Shown here: positions 8,052 through 16,067 of the stretch, one piece after another
Position numbering within the stretch: the first letter of the stretch is position 1
Layout: the number at the start of each line of letters is the position of its first letter
From: Bacillota bacterium
Lineage (GTDB): Bacteria; Bacillota; SHA-98; UBA4971
Direction of reading: 5' to 3'
Assembly (NCBI GenBank): GCA_024653485.1
Contig: JANLFY010000017.1
Location: 1-54,205 of the forward strand
DNA: 54,205 nucleotides
The notes under the pieces: generated by a model
What the model saw: the letters and a program-made list of their open reading frames with translations, nothing else
Database searches by the model: none
Told to the model about the DNA's origin: nothing
Made by a program: the position numbers and the translations under genes

Positions 8052-9048
8052 CTTCTGTGTCTCTCCAACTCCTTGTGCTCGATTTACTCGATGTGCCCGA
8101 TGGCCGTCCAGGCGGCGCGATCAAAGCGCGAACCTCTTCCCAGACGGGCAATGCCTCCCTCGCTCCCATCTTCGAGACTGCGAGCGCCCCGCATGCGTTG
8201 CCTAAGGCCAAGCACTGGTCGCGCTCGAGGCCGGCGACGACGCCCCGTATGAATCCCGATGTAAAGGCGTCTCCAGCACCTGTCGTATCCACAACTGGAA
8301 CCTTCAAGGCGTCACGATGCCATCTCTCAACGGTCCCAGCTGGCGTCCCCCCGTCCACGTTTAGCTCGAAGAGATCCGCCCCCCTGTCTCCTTGAGTCAC
8401 CACTACACGCGTCGCGCCCGCGTCCGTGAGCGCGGTCATGGCCGCATCAAGGTCTGCCTTTCCGGTAAGGAGGCTCACTTCGCCTCGGCTGAGCACGAGA
8501 TAGTCCGCGAGGCGTATCATGTCGGCAAGCGCGTCCGTTCCCAGGCCGGAGAGCGCGCCGCCCGGGCCATAGACAATGAGAGCCCCTCTGTCCTTTGCGG
8601 CTCTCATGACCCTCACGCCGACGGAGGGCATTGCCTCGCCAACGTAGAGGGCGGCCGCACCTTCAAGGGCTTCTTCCCGGAACTCCCCCGGTGCCTCGAG
8701 AATGGCCGTGCCACCCAGCGAGAATATGACCCGCGTGCCCTTGCGATCAACAGCGATGATGGTTTCGGCGGTCCTCCCTTGGTCATCGACAAGGACGAAC
8801 GAGGAGTCCACCCCCTCGCGCTCGAACGCCTCGAGGAGTCGCCTCCCGTTGTCGTCACGGCCGACCTTCCCTACGAAACGCGAGGTCAATCCCAGGCGAG
8901 CCAGGCCCACGGCGATGTTCGCGGTTGAGCCGCCGGGCAATAGATAGGGACCGTCTTCAGCGAATACCATCTCATCAGGCCCCGGAAGCCTGTCCACTCT
9001 GAACAACATATCGATGGCAGCGGCACCCAGCGCAACAACGGTCTTCAT
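8026..9048 (-). CDS. PfkB-family carbohydrate/nucleoside kinase
   Basis: 340 residues. It carries the two PfkB signatures: an N-terminal substrate-binding PGGSTANIAVGLARLG and the C-terminal anion hole and catalytic Asp in DTTGAGDAFTSGF. This family includes ribokinase, adenosine kinase and pseudouridine kinase. With the hydrolase downstream and an importer upstream it probably phosphorylates either the imported compound or the sugar released from it. It begins three bases after ecfT ends, with GGGAG about eleven bases before the ATG, and overlaps the hydrolase gene by 26 bases. The last 20 residues are Ser/Thr-rich and probably disordered. Confidence 0.85.
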   Translation of the reverse strand: MKTVVALGAAAIDMLFRVDRLPGPDEMVFAEDGPYLLPGGSTANIAVGLARLGLTSRFVGKVGRDDNGRRLLEAFEREGVDSSFVLVDDQGRTAETIIAVDRKGTRVIFSLGGTAILEAPGEFREEALEGAAALYVGEAMPSVGVRVMRAAKDRGALIVYGPGGALSGLGTDALADMIRLADYLVLSRGEVSLLTGKADLDAAMTALTDAGATRVVVTQGDRGADLFELNVDGGTPAGTVERWHRDALKVPVVDTTGAGDAFTSGFIRGVVAGLERDQCLALGNACGALAVSKMGAREALPVWEEVRALIAPPGRPSGTSSKSSTRSWRDTEDGSAPASE

Positions 9049-9051
9049 AGT

Positions 9052-9885
9052 TCAGAGCGCTCCCACCTTGTAGACGGCGAGACCCACTACGCTCGCGATC
9101 GCCGCACCAATGCACGCCAAGACCACCACATAGTCAGGCGTCTTGAACCTATATGGCCGCAGGAAGGTGAACCGCTTGCTCGAGCCGAAAGCGCGCGACT
9201 CCATGGCCAGGGCGAGTGTATCTGCCATAAAAAGGGCGTTGGCGAAGAGGGGCGACACTACCCGTGAGGTTTTCTTGAGCCTTTCCACGAAGCTGCCCCG
9301 CTCGAGCTCCACCCCTTTTGACTTGTGAGCGTCCATCAGGGATCGCACTTGGGCTTGGACCACAGGAACGAACTTCCATGCAGTCGAGACAATGAACCCC
9401 ACCTGATACGGCATCTTGGGAATCCTCGCGATGAGCTGGACTATCTCTGACGGCGAGGTCACATACCCCAGCACAGCGACGGCCACCAGGACGGTGAGGA
9501 CCTTGAGTGTCATCCCGATCCCGTAGAGAAATCCGCCAAGCTTCACAGGCCACGCCGGACCGATGCCCGGCACCCATGCCGGCACGACATGGAAGAGTAC
9601 CCGGCCTGGTGTCCGCAGATGCGCGACAGCCGGGGTGTACGACACGCCCTGGGCAAGCGTGATCACCACTGCTACCACTGCCAGGAAGGTCACGAGCCCC
9701 TTGAGCCTCCCCCACGGGAACCGAGCGAAGGCTCCGAAGAGGAACACGCTCGCCGCTAGCCCGGCAAGGTACACGGGATCCGACCAGATAACGCTGACGA
9801 CCACGACGACCAGAAGCCAGAGGATCTTGGCCCTTGGGTCGAGGGAATGTATCGGAGTGTCCTTGCTCTCATACTCGACGATCAT
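9052..9885 (-). CDS. ecfT: ECF transporter transmembrane component EcfT
   Basis: About 277 residues from the ATG at 9885 (MIVEYESKDTP), which overlaps the ATPase stop (ATGA); an upstream in-frame start at 9963 would lie inside the ATPase gene and is unlikely. It has four to six hydrophobic helices and the EcfT family coupling helices with short Ala/Arg motifs (MDAHKSKGVELE, and AMESRAFGSSKR near the end). EcfT connects the substrate-specific S protein to the ATPases. It sits directly after the ATPase gene and three bases before the PfkB kinase, so import and kinase are co-expressed. Confidence 0.85.
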   Translation of the reverse strand: MIVEYESKDTPIHSLDPRAKILWLLVVVVVSVIWSDPVYLAGLAASVFLFGAFARFPWGRLKGLVTFLAVVAVVITLAQGVSYTPAVAHLRTPGRVLFHVVPAWVPGIGPAWPVKLGGFLYGIGMTLKVLTVLVAVAVLGYVTSPSEIVQLIARIPKMPYQVGFIVSTAWKFVPVVQAQVRSLMDAHKSKGVELERGSFVERLKKTSRVVSPLFANALFMADTLALAMESRAFGSSKRFTFLRPYRFKTPDYVVVLACIGAAIASVVGLAVYKVGAL

Positions 9886-11654
9886 CGCAAGCCCTCCCTT
9901 GAGGCCTCCAGGTGCATGAACGCCTCGACCGCCTCCTCGGGTGTGAGGGCCACTAGGCCACACAGCGCGGTCGACAGCTCTGCAATGGCAGGGGGCTTCA
10001 AGTTCGCCTCCGCCATCAGCTCACAATCGGAGAACACTTCGCGCGGTGAACCATCGCCAACCACTCGGCCTCTCGCCATGACCACGACGCGCCTTGCATA
10101 CAGGCTGACGATGTTCATGTCGTGCGTGATTATGAGGATTGTCTTGCCTCGTTCCTCGCCAAGCCTCTTGAGGTAGTCCATGATCTGTAGCGACTCCGAC
10201 CAGTCAAGTCCGGTGGTCGGCTCGTCCACGATGAGCACTGCGGGATCCATGGCCACAACCGAAGCGAGAGCCAGCTTCTGGCGCTCGCCTTTCGTCAAGT
10301 ACTTCGGCCACACGTCGCGGTACATGGCGAGCCCTATGTCCTCAAGGATCTCCTGAACCCTTTCATCGATCTCTTTGCCGATGAGTCCTATGTTGCTGGG
10401 CCCGAACCGTAGTTCCTCTTCCACGCTGTTGCAGAATAGCTGCTCGTCAGGGTTTTGGAACACATATCCGACCGTTCGTGACACTTGGGCGGCCGTCAGA
10501 TCCTTGATCGATCTGCCACCGATCCGTACGTCCCCTCTCGTCGGCTTGAGCAATCCGTTGAGGTGGCGCGTCAGAGTGGTCTTGCCAGCACCGTTCTGCC
10601 CGACTATCGCCACGAATTCACCTTCCTTGACCGTTAGGCTCACGCCGCGCAGTGCAACGGAGCCCTGTGGATACACGTGTTCGAGCTCTTTCACCTCGAT
10701 GAGTGCGTTTCCAGGTTTGATCCGCACGGATTCCGAAGGGGCTGACCGCGCAACGCAGGTCGCCTGGCGGTCTTGCGCTGTGGCCTGACCTTCGCCAGCG
10801 CTGACGTTGTCCGCCTTCCGCCACGCGCCCCTCTCCACGAGCTCGACAGCTTCGTCCAATGTGAAGGGGACCTTCTCCGCCTGCAATAGGGTGCCAAACT
10901 GGACCAGATGTGGGACGCGGACCCCGGCGGCCGCCACCTCGGCCACGCGACTGAAGACCTCGCGAGGTGTGCCTTGCAAGACGAACCTCCCCGCCCCCAT
11001 CACGAACACCCTGTCGGCCAGCTGGAGGACGTCGTCTACCTCCTGCTCCACGAGGACCACCGTGATCCCGAGCTCTTCTTTCAATCGCCTGATGATCTCG
11101 AAGACGCGAGCCTTGCCTTGTGGATCGAGCATTGAGGTAGGCTCATCGAGGACCATGATGTCGGGAAGCATAGCGTATACGCCGGCTATGGCCGTGGCCT
11201 GCTTCTCACCGCCGGAGAGTCTGTACGGAGCGCGCCTCTCGAACCCCGCAAGGCGCATGTCGACAAGGCTCTTGCGCACGCGCTCCATGATCGTTCGGTA
11301 ATCCAGTCCGAGGTTCGCTGGGCCGAACGCCACATCTTCCTCGACTGTCATCCCGAAGAGCTGCATGTCAGGATCGCCGAAGACTAGCCCAACATGAGCC
11401 GCCATCTTGGCTGTGCCGACCCTGGCGGGCACCATGCCGTCCACCACCACGTCGCCTTGGAGATCGCCCTCGAGGAAGAGAGGCACCGTGCCGTTCATCA
11501 CGCCGCACAGGGTGCTCTTGCCAGAGCCTGTGGGGCCCAACACCGCTACGCACTCGCCCTTTGCGACTTCAAGCGACACACCGTCCAGCGCCCAGCGGCC
11601 AGACCCCTTGTACTTGAACCTCACGTCTTTCAACGATATGACCTTGTCCGTCAC
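9882..11654 (-). CDS. Fused double ATPase of an ECF transporter (EcfA-EcfA')
   Basis: About 590 residues in two complete ABC ATPase halves. Half one has Walker A GPTGSGKST, signature LSGGEKQ and Walker B IMVLDEPTSMLDP. Half two (from about residue 345) has GQNGAGKTTL, signature LTKGERQ and VLIVDEPTTGLDW. A linker of about 80 residues joins them. ECF importers normally use two separate ATPases (EcfA1/A2); here they are one chain, as in YkoD/CbiO-like dedicated systems. The GTG at 11654 is chosen because AGAGGTG precedes it with good spacing and the first NBD strand starts soon after; an earlier in-frame start at 11720 is less likely. Its stop overlaps ecfT by four bases. Confidence 0.9.
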   Translation of the reverse strand: MTDKVISLKDVRFKYKGSGRWALDGVSLEVAKGECVAVLGPTGSGKSTLCGVMNGTVPLFLEGDLQGDVVVDGMVPARVGTAKMAAHVGLVFGDPDMQLFGMTVEEDVAFGPANLGLDYRTIMERVRKSLVDMRLAGFERRAPYRLSGGEKQATAIAGVYAMLPDIMVLDEPTSMLDPQGKARVFEIIRRLKEELGITVVLVEQEVDDVLQLADRVFVMGAGRFVLQGTPREVFSRVAEVAAAGVRVPHLVQFGTLLQAEKVPFTLDEAVELVERGAWRKADNVSAGEGQATAQDRQATCVARSAPSESVRIKPGNALIEVKELEHVYPQGSVALRGVSLTVKEGEFVAIVGQNGAGKTTLTRHLNGLLKPTRGDVRIGGRSIKDLTAAQVSRTVGYVFQNPDEQLFCNSVEEELRFGPSNIGLIGKEIDERVQEILEDIGLAMYRDVWPKYLTKGERQKLALASVVAMDPAVLIVDEPTTGLDWSESLQIMDYLKRLGEERGKTILIITHDMNIVSLYARRVVVMARGRVVGDGSPREVFSDCELMAEANLKPPAIAELSTALCGLVALTPEEAVEAFMHLEASREGLR

Positions 11655-11802
11655 AAGGAACACCTCTCTACCAGCCACGAGCCCCGCCCGTGCGCCGTGC
11701 GATTCGAGGCGCGCCCACACCGCGCGCCCGCACCGGCGTTCTGGCGCTGATACCCTCGTCCGGCTGTCTTCACAACACAGACGAGCTCACGCTACGACAA
11801 GC

Positions 11803-12420
11803 TCACGCTACCTGCTCAGGCCTCTTCCTGTGCTGGGCGGTCCTCAACATTCCAGCAACGACCAGACCGATCGCTGCGTTCGCCGCCGATCCAATGACCT
11901 GCGATGGAAGGATGGCCAGCATGAGCGGCATCCCGATCATGATCACCCAAGGTCCCAGGCACGTCACGGTATTCGCGATCGTGCCGACTATGACGGCAGG
12001 CACTACCCCCGCCTTCTTCGCCACGAACGCGGTCAGCGTCACGGTAAGCGCCATCCCCGAAAGGTATATCGGCACCATGGGGAGCCAGCTCGCGAAACCA
12101 CCGAGAGCATTGCTGATGAAGCAGCCAATGGCAGCGACCGTTGCGCCCACCGGCCAGCCGAAGAACACCGCTGCGAAGTAACCCGCCGACGCATCAAGAG
12201 CTATAGTAGTGGCGGGCCCAGGAACCTTTATCATCGCTCCCGCGCCGGACACCGCAGCCAGGATGGTTACCCTGGCGATGGTCCGCGTGTCCCAGCGAAC
12301 GTTGTGTTCCTCGGGATAATGTGCCGTAAGGTATCGCCCAATTACCCACATGAGGACGAGGTACCCGACGGCGAGAAGGTAGGACACCCCGAGACCGAGA
12401 GCCCCCTGACCAAGCCCCAC
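11803..12420 (-). CDS. ECF transporter substrate-binding S component
   Basis: About 205 residues with six hydrophobic helices. Gly/Ala-rich segments such as ATVAAIGCFISNALGG and SGYFAAVFFGWPVGA-like turns are typical of S components that bind vitamins or similar small solutes. GTG at 12420 is preferred because GGAGG lies eight bases upstream; the longer frame from 12429 would put the ribosome binding site against the start codon. The S component sets transporter specificity, but I cannot match it to a known class (thiamin, riboflavin, biotin, queuosine and others) by eye. It follows sorC and precedes the double ATPase after a 148-base gap that shows no clear terminator. Confidence 0.75.
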   Translation of the reverse strand: MGLGQGALGLGVSYLLAVGYLVLMWVIGRYLTAHYPEEHNVRWDTRTIARVTILAAVSGAGAMIKVPGPATTIALDASAGYFAAVFFGWPVGATVAAIGCFISNALGGFASWLPMVPIYLSGMALTVTLTAFVAKKAGVVPAVIVGTIANTVTCLGPWVIMIGMPLMLAILPSQVIGSAANAAIGLVVAGMLRTAQHRKRPEQVA

Positions 12421-12473
12421 GAAAGACACCTCCAGTCAGCCTAGATGTGGAGTGAACAGCCCGCCGAGCTTCT

Positions 12474-13418
12474 CTAGGCCAGCGACATCACCCCTCTCGC
12501 TGCAGCATCGTCAGTAATGATCACATCCACGACCTTGCTGCGCAGGGCACCAAGGATCGCCTCGGTCTTGTTGGCCCCGCCCGCAACGGCTACGACCTTC
12601 TTCATGCGGCCGAGCTCTTCCAGGGTCACCCCGATGATCCTGTCGTTCAGCGGCGTCTCGAGAGGACTGCCATGGACGTCGAAGAAGCGCATGCACATGT
12701 CACCCACCGCACCCATTCTCCGCAGCTCACGGAGCTCCGCATCGGGAAAGCCGCCTCTTTCGAGGAGAGTGGAAGGCGGCCTGAAGGTCCCTACTCCGAC
12801 CAGTGCTACGTCCACGTGCTCCCACAACTCAACGACCCGCTTTATGTTGCTATCAGCCATGATGGCCGCCTTCGCCGCAGGGGTGTCAACGAACGATGGC
12901 GCGTGGAGGTAGAGGTTGACTCCGCCAAGCGACTTCGCAACCCTCGCGGCAAGCTCATTGATCTGGAGATCGGCTGCGACCTGGCCGAGCCCGCCAAGCA
13001 GTGGTACCACGGTGACCTTGAGCGATGCCGACACGGCACCGTCGAGCGTCGTCGCGACCTCCCGCAGAGTCGCTCCCCATGAGACTCCAATCACCGATCC
13101 GTCTTTGACGGAGCGGGCAAGGTAGCTCGCTGCAGCACGCCCCAGGCTCTGCGCGAGGAGTCGCGGCGAGTCAATCCCCCCTGTTACGAGGGCGTCCTTG
13201 AGGTCGAACCTCTCCTTCAGCGCCCTCGCCAGGTCACTATAGTCGACGTCAGGATCAATGACCTTCAGGAGCACGATGCCGGCATCGCGTGCCTGTTTCA
13301 GCGCCCGCGATACCTGACTCCTCGACATGCCCAAACTCCTCGCGATCTCTTCTTGCGTGCGCTCGAGCTCGTAGTACTGGTGAGCGATTTCATGGAGAAC
13401 CCTCTTGTCGAAAGACAC
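12474..13418 (-). CDS. SorC/LsrR-family transcriptional regulator
   Basis: About 314 residues from the GTG at 13418, which has an excellent ribosome binding site (AAAGGAGG, six bases before it). An N-terminal helix-turn-helix (TQEEIARSLGMSRSQVSRAL) is followed by the sugar-phosphate-binding SorC effector domain with a VIGVSWGATLREVA segment and a late VAGGANKTEAILGAL phosphate loop. SorC-type proteins (SorC, DeoR of Bacillus, CggR, LsrR) sense phosphorylated sugars made by the pathway they control. It is first in the operon, directly downstream of two palindromes that are probably its own operators, so autoregulation and substrate induction are likely. Confidence 0.9.
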   Translation of the reverse strand: MSFDKRVLHEIAHQYYELERTQEEIARSLGMSRSQVSRALKQARDAGIVLLKVIDPDVDYSDLARALKERFDLKDALVTGGIDSPRLLAQSLGRAAASYLARSVKDGSVIGVSWGATLREVATTLDGAVSASLKVTVVPLLGGLGQVAADLQINELAARVAKSLGGVNLYLHAPSFVDTPAAKAAIMADSNIKRVVELWEHVDVALVGVGTFRPPSTLLERGGFPDAELRELRRMGAVGDMCMRFFDVHGSPLETPLNDRIIGVTLEELGRMKKVVAVAGGANKTEAILGALRSKVVDVIITDDAAARGVMSLA

Positions 13419-13431
13419 CTCGATCCTCCTT

Positions 13432-13457
13432 TGCACATCTGTGCAGCACACTTGTGC
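13432..13457 (-). promoter_or_regulatory. Two abutting palindromes, probable SorC operators
   Basis: Two perfect inverted repeats touch end to end: TGCACA-TC-TGTGCA (13432-13445) and GCACA-CT-TGTGC (13446-13457). They share the half-site GCACA/TGTGC with a two-base centre. The first abuts the ribosome binding site of the SorC gene (13425-13432). Their place just before a sugar-responsive regulator gene suggests autoregulatory binding sites. No clean -35/-10 pair was identified next to them. Confidence 0.6.
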
Positions 13458-13526
13458 ACCAGCAGGGTGTTACTTCGACGTGGGTTTCGGAAATCCTCCT
13501 TCTCGCAGCTTCACCGGACAAGAAAA

Positions 13527-13565
13527 GGCGGGGGCTCCGCGACTTGATGTCGCGCAGCCCCCGCC
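13527..13565 (-). terminator. Strong hairpin terminator reading leftward
   Basis: A long GC-rich stem (GGCGGGGGCT paired with AGCCCCCGCC, continued by CGCGAC/GTCGCG with a one-base bulge) closes over a short loop; on the minus strand it is followed at once by TTTTCTTG. This fits a Rho-independent terminator that stops leftward transcription before the SorC operon. It could instead act as a leader attenuator if the operon promoter lies further right, but I see no riboswitch or T-box signature. Confidence 0.7.
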
Positions 13566-13596
13566 AGAGTGGATGATGAACGGTCTCGCCGCGGCC

Positions 13597-13740
13597 TCAC
13601 CAGTCCTTCCGGCAACTTCTGTCGCACCCAGGTGCGGCACTCAGGTGCGGCACCCCGGCACCAGTGGCCGCGCCGTGCTCACCAGTCGTATGCAGGCCAC
13701 CACAGTGTGTCCCTTGATGCAAGGCTCTTCCCTGGTTCAT
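13597..13740 (-). CDS. Possible 47-residue ORF with upstream gene scrap
   Basis: The ATG at 13740 is preceded by GAGGTGA with good spacing and opens a 47-residue frame rich in Gly, His and Cys (MNQGRALHQGTH at the start). I recognise no family. Four bases upstream ends another open stretch (13745-13839) whose 31 codons (KKGGSIVEALVPAGPIKLHM in the middle) read like the end of a real protein but have no start, because an in-frame stop and the insertion-sequence remnant lie before it. The whole may be the tail of an interrupted gene, ending at the hairpin at 13527-13565. Confidence 0.25.
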   Translation of the reverse strand: MNQGRALHQGTHCGGLHTTGEHGAATGAGVPHLSAAPGCDRSCRKDW

Positions 13741-13948
13741 TTCTTCACCTCGAGACGTCGAGCATGTGCAACTTGATGGGGCCTGCAGGCACAAGAGCTT
13801 CCACGATACTCCCGCCTTTCTTACCGAGTACGGCTTCCTACAAGCCCCCTAACTGGTTTAAACAGGGGAGCCTGGGGGTGGTGGAGAAGGAGCGGGAGGA
13901 AGCGTAGATGTGACGCTGAGGAGGTACATGGAGTAGCGGAATCTTGCG

Positions 13949-14302
13949 GTGACTCGAGAAGCGGTCGAGACTGGCAACGGCTCGATGGAAGGAAGCCATT
14001 ACATGGCGACTACAGGCCTGCGATACGGACAGATGACAGGCCACAGTATAGCAGATGTATTTCAGGAGGCCTACAGCCGTTACGGCGTGAAGCATGAGAG
14101 AATGCACGCAAGCACCCCTGACAAGAACGCCCAGATGGAGGCGTTCCACAGGTTGCTGGAAGAGGAACGCTTATCGCTACATGGGTTTGAGACTTATGCC
14201 ATGGATACGAGCAGGCGGCAGAGTACATGGAGTTCTACAACACCGGGCGGATGCACTCGTCTCTTGAGTTCATGACACAGCAGGAGTGTTACCGAGCAAC
14301 TC
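13949..14302 (+). pseudogene. Dead IS3-type transposase fragment
   Basis: The frame from 13949 matches the second half of an IS3-family OrfB integrase core: VFQEAYSRYGVKHERMHAST, then NAQMEAFHRLLEEERLS holding the conserved Glu, then GFETYA. The frame then shifts and continues from 14227 as MEFYNTGRMHSSLEFMTQQE, the usual end of such transposases. The segment that should carry the second catalytic Asp (TDNG-like) reads ATTGLRYG, so the Asp is lost. The first part of the gene is missing. It is therefore a non-functional remnant, followed at about 14313-14393 by a conserved non-coding end that recurs at the left edge of the window. Confidence 0.75.
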
Positions 14303-14393
14303 AATGCGATCCTCATGACAACTGCCCGGGACGACTGCCTGGAGGTCTCTTTTCATCATTGACCCCACACTCACCCACAAGAGCTTCACGCTA
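14303..14393 (+). mobile_element. Insertion-sequence end following the dead transposase
   Basis: This non-coding stretch follows the transposase remnant and stops exactly where the asparagine-synthetase-like gene ends. It aligns by eye with about 200-280 of this window (shared GGGACGACTGCC, TC-rich run, TCATTG, CCACACTCA and ACGCTAC), and a shorter part (CTCTCTTCTTCATTG) recurs at about 28444-28458. I read it as the right end of an IS3-type element. Confidence 0.45.
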
Positions 14394-16067
14394 CTACAGT
14401 CGCTGGTCCATTTGCGTGAATACGGGGTCAGGGGTCGCCCGATCTTGGTAAAGCACCTTCGTCCGGCCCACCGGAGGCAGCGAGATGGCGTCAGGGTCCG
14501 TGGTGGTGTCTTGGAAAGACCTCCTAAACACGAGGAAGTAGTGCAGCTCCTCCTTATTCCTCAGCCCCCAGCGCGCGATAGCCTCACACTCGCGCCTCAC
14601 GTCCTCGTCGCTAACCTTGGACGCAAGCGCCCTCTCGAGCATGTGCATGGACCCCGCCCCCTGCGAGAACATCTGCTTCTTGCGCCAGGCTATGGATGGT
14701 GGCAGTTCCTTCTCGAAGGCCTTGCGCAATATCCACTTCTCCACCTTGGTCTCGCCTTCCCCGGCGATCTTCAGCGAAGGATGTATTGTCATCGCAGCCC
14801 TTACGAAACGCTCGTCGAGGAAAGGAGCCCTCGCCTCCACGCCCCATGCCATCGGCATCCTGTCACAACGCTGGAGGCCTGTATTGTGCAAGGACTTCAG
14901 CAGGTCGACCAAGTCATGGTGCAAGAGACCGGGCTCGATGGCGCGAAGATGCGAGTATCCCGCGAATAGCTCGTCACCCCCCTCCCCTATCAAGACCACT
15001 CTGACACCGTGGCGCGACGCCATCTCGGCGACCATGTAGTTGGGGACGCAGCTCCTGATGAGAGGGGCATCGTACGACTCCATGTGGTATATCGCCTTGG
15101 GAAGCACCTCCTCCATATCTGCGAGGGAGAAGGTCCGAACGTGGTGCTCCACTCCGAGATACTCCGCGAGCTCCGTGGCTCGCGCCACATCCTCCGAGCC
15201 TTCCACGCCCACGGAGAAGAACTTGAGGTCGCTGGTGAGCTCGCGGGCCAGGCACGCGATTATGCTGCTGTCGAGTCCCCCGGACAGGAAGACGCCACAG
15301 GTTCCAGAACACGCAGAAGACTCGGAGGACTCGGAGGAGGATGGCAACCCGGAGGAAGCAGGGGACGCGGAAGACGTGGAAGGCAAGGAAGACACGGAGG
15401 ACAGAGAAGACGAGGAAGACACGGAAGACGGCAGCTGACGCGCGACGGCCGCCCGAAGCTCGCGACGTATGATCTCCACGGCCTCGTCAACATCGGTGAC
15501 CTCAGGCGGAGGGAACTCCAGGGAGGCAAACTTGTGGAAAGTCCTTCCGTCGGTCGACACGGTCCCGCACGGAAACTCGACGATGTCTTTCGCGATCCCG
15601 ACTAGCGCCTTCATCTCCGATGAGAAGAGAACCTTGTCGCCGTCGTAGCCCAGGTACAGCGGCTTCTTGCCAAGCACGTCCCGGGCGATTATGACGACGT
15701 TTCCGGGTAGAGTCGCGCAGTGCGGCGGGACGGAAGTACCCTTGCCGCCTCGGAGAGCCGCCACCAGGGTGAAGCCGCCGGTCACGCCCGCGAGGGCGGC
15801 CTCGGGGCCTTGTGTTGCGAGCCTCCGTAGGAGAGCCGAGGGGGTCAGCAGGCTCGTGCCGTCAGCAAAGGCCCGCCCGTCCAGGAATAACGCACCTTCA
15901 TCCTGAATCGAACGAGCTGATGCGTCGGTCGGAAGCTCAATATGGCCGATGGCCACCTGGCCTCGGCTGACGACGGTCTTTTCTTCCCCCCTGTGCCGCA
16001 TCTTCTCGAGCATGTGGAGAACGATATTGTGATCCGCCGCTCCTAGGACGCCTGCTATAGCGCTCAT
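14394..16067 (-). CDS. Asparagine-synthetase-like protein with degenerate glutaminase domain
   Basis: About 557 residues. The C-terminal synthetase half is complete: pyrophosphatase loop GVFLSGGLDSS, LIGEGGDELFAGY, and EARAPFLDERFV, so ATP-dependent amidation or adenylation is plausible. The N-terminal glutaminase domain has the fold (SAIAGVLG, HRG) but lacks the nucleophile Cys at position 2 and the Arg, Asn and Asp that bind glutamine (GHIEL replaces the usual LGHRRL; LDGRAF replaces NGEIYN). It would have to use free ammonia or another partner. A Ser-rich linker (about residues 213-255) separates the halves. ATG at 16067 is chosen to align with the family N-terminus; GGGAG lies eleven bases upstream. 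Confidence 0.8.
   Translation of the reverse strand: MSAIAGVLGAADHNIVLHMLEKMRHRGEEKTVVSRGQVAIGHIELPTDASARSIQDEGALFLDGRAFADGTSLLTPSALLRRLATQGPEAALAGVTGGFTLVAALRGGKGTSVPPHCATLPGNVVIIARDVLGKKPLYLGYDGDKVLFSSEMKALVGIAKDIVEFPCGTVSTDGRTFHKFASLEFPPPEVTDVDEAVEIIRRELRAAVARQLPSSVSSSSSLSSVSSLPSTSSASPASSGLPSSSESSESSACSGTCGVFLSGGLDSSIIACLARELTSDLKFFSVGVEGSEDVARATELAEYLGVEHHVRTFSLADMEEVLPKAIYHMESYDAPLIRSCVPNYMVAEMASRHGVRVVLIGEGGDELFAGYSHLRAIEPGLLHHDLVDLLKSLHNTGLQRCDRMPMAWGVEARAPFLDERFVRAAMTIHPSLKIAGEGETKVEKWILRKAFEKELPPSIAWRKKQMFSQGAGSMHMLERALASKVSDEDVRRECEAIARWGLRNKEELHYFLVFRRSFQDTTTDPDAISLPPVGRTKVLYQDRATPDPVFTQMDQRL
15300..15440. repeat. Imperfect GAAGACACGGAG-type repeat inside the asparagine-synthetase-like gene
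   Basis: On the plus strand this reads as many copies of a roughly 12-base unit (GAAGACACGGAG, GAGGACTCGGAG and similar). On the coding minus strand it gives a Ser/Pro-rich linker between the glutaminase and synthetase domains that relatives lack. It looks like a tandem expansion inside a conserved gene. Confidence 0.7.

Noticed and set aside
13527-13740. T-box or other riboswitch upstream of the SorC operon
   Set aside because: The hairpin with T-tract suggested an attenuator, but no T-box (GGTGGNACC-type) or other known aptamer core was found before it; a plain terminator is simpler.
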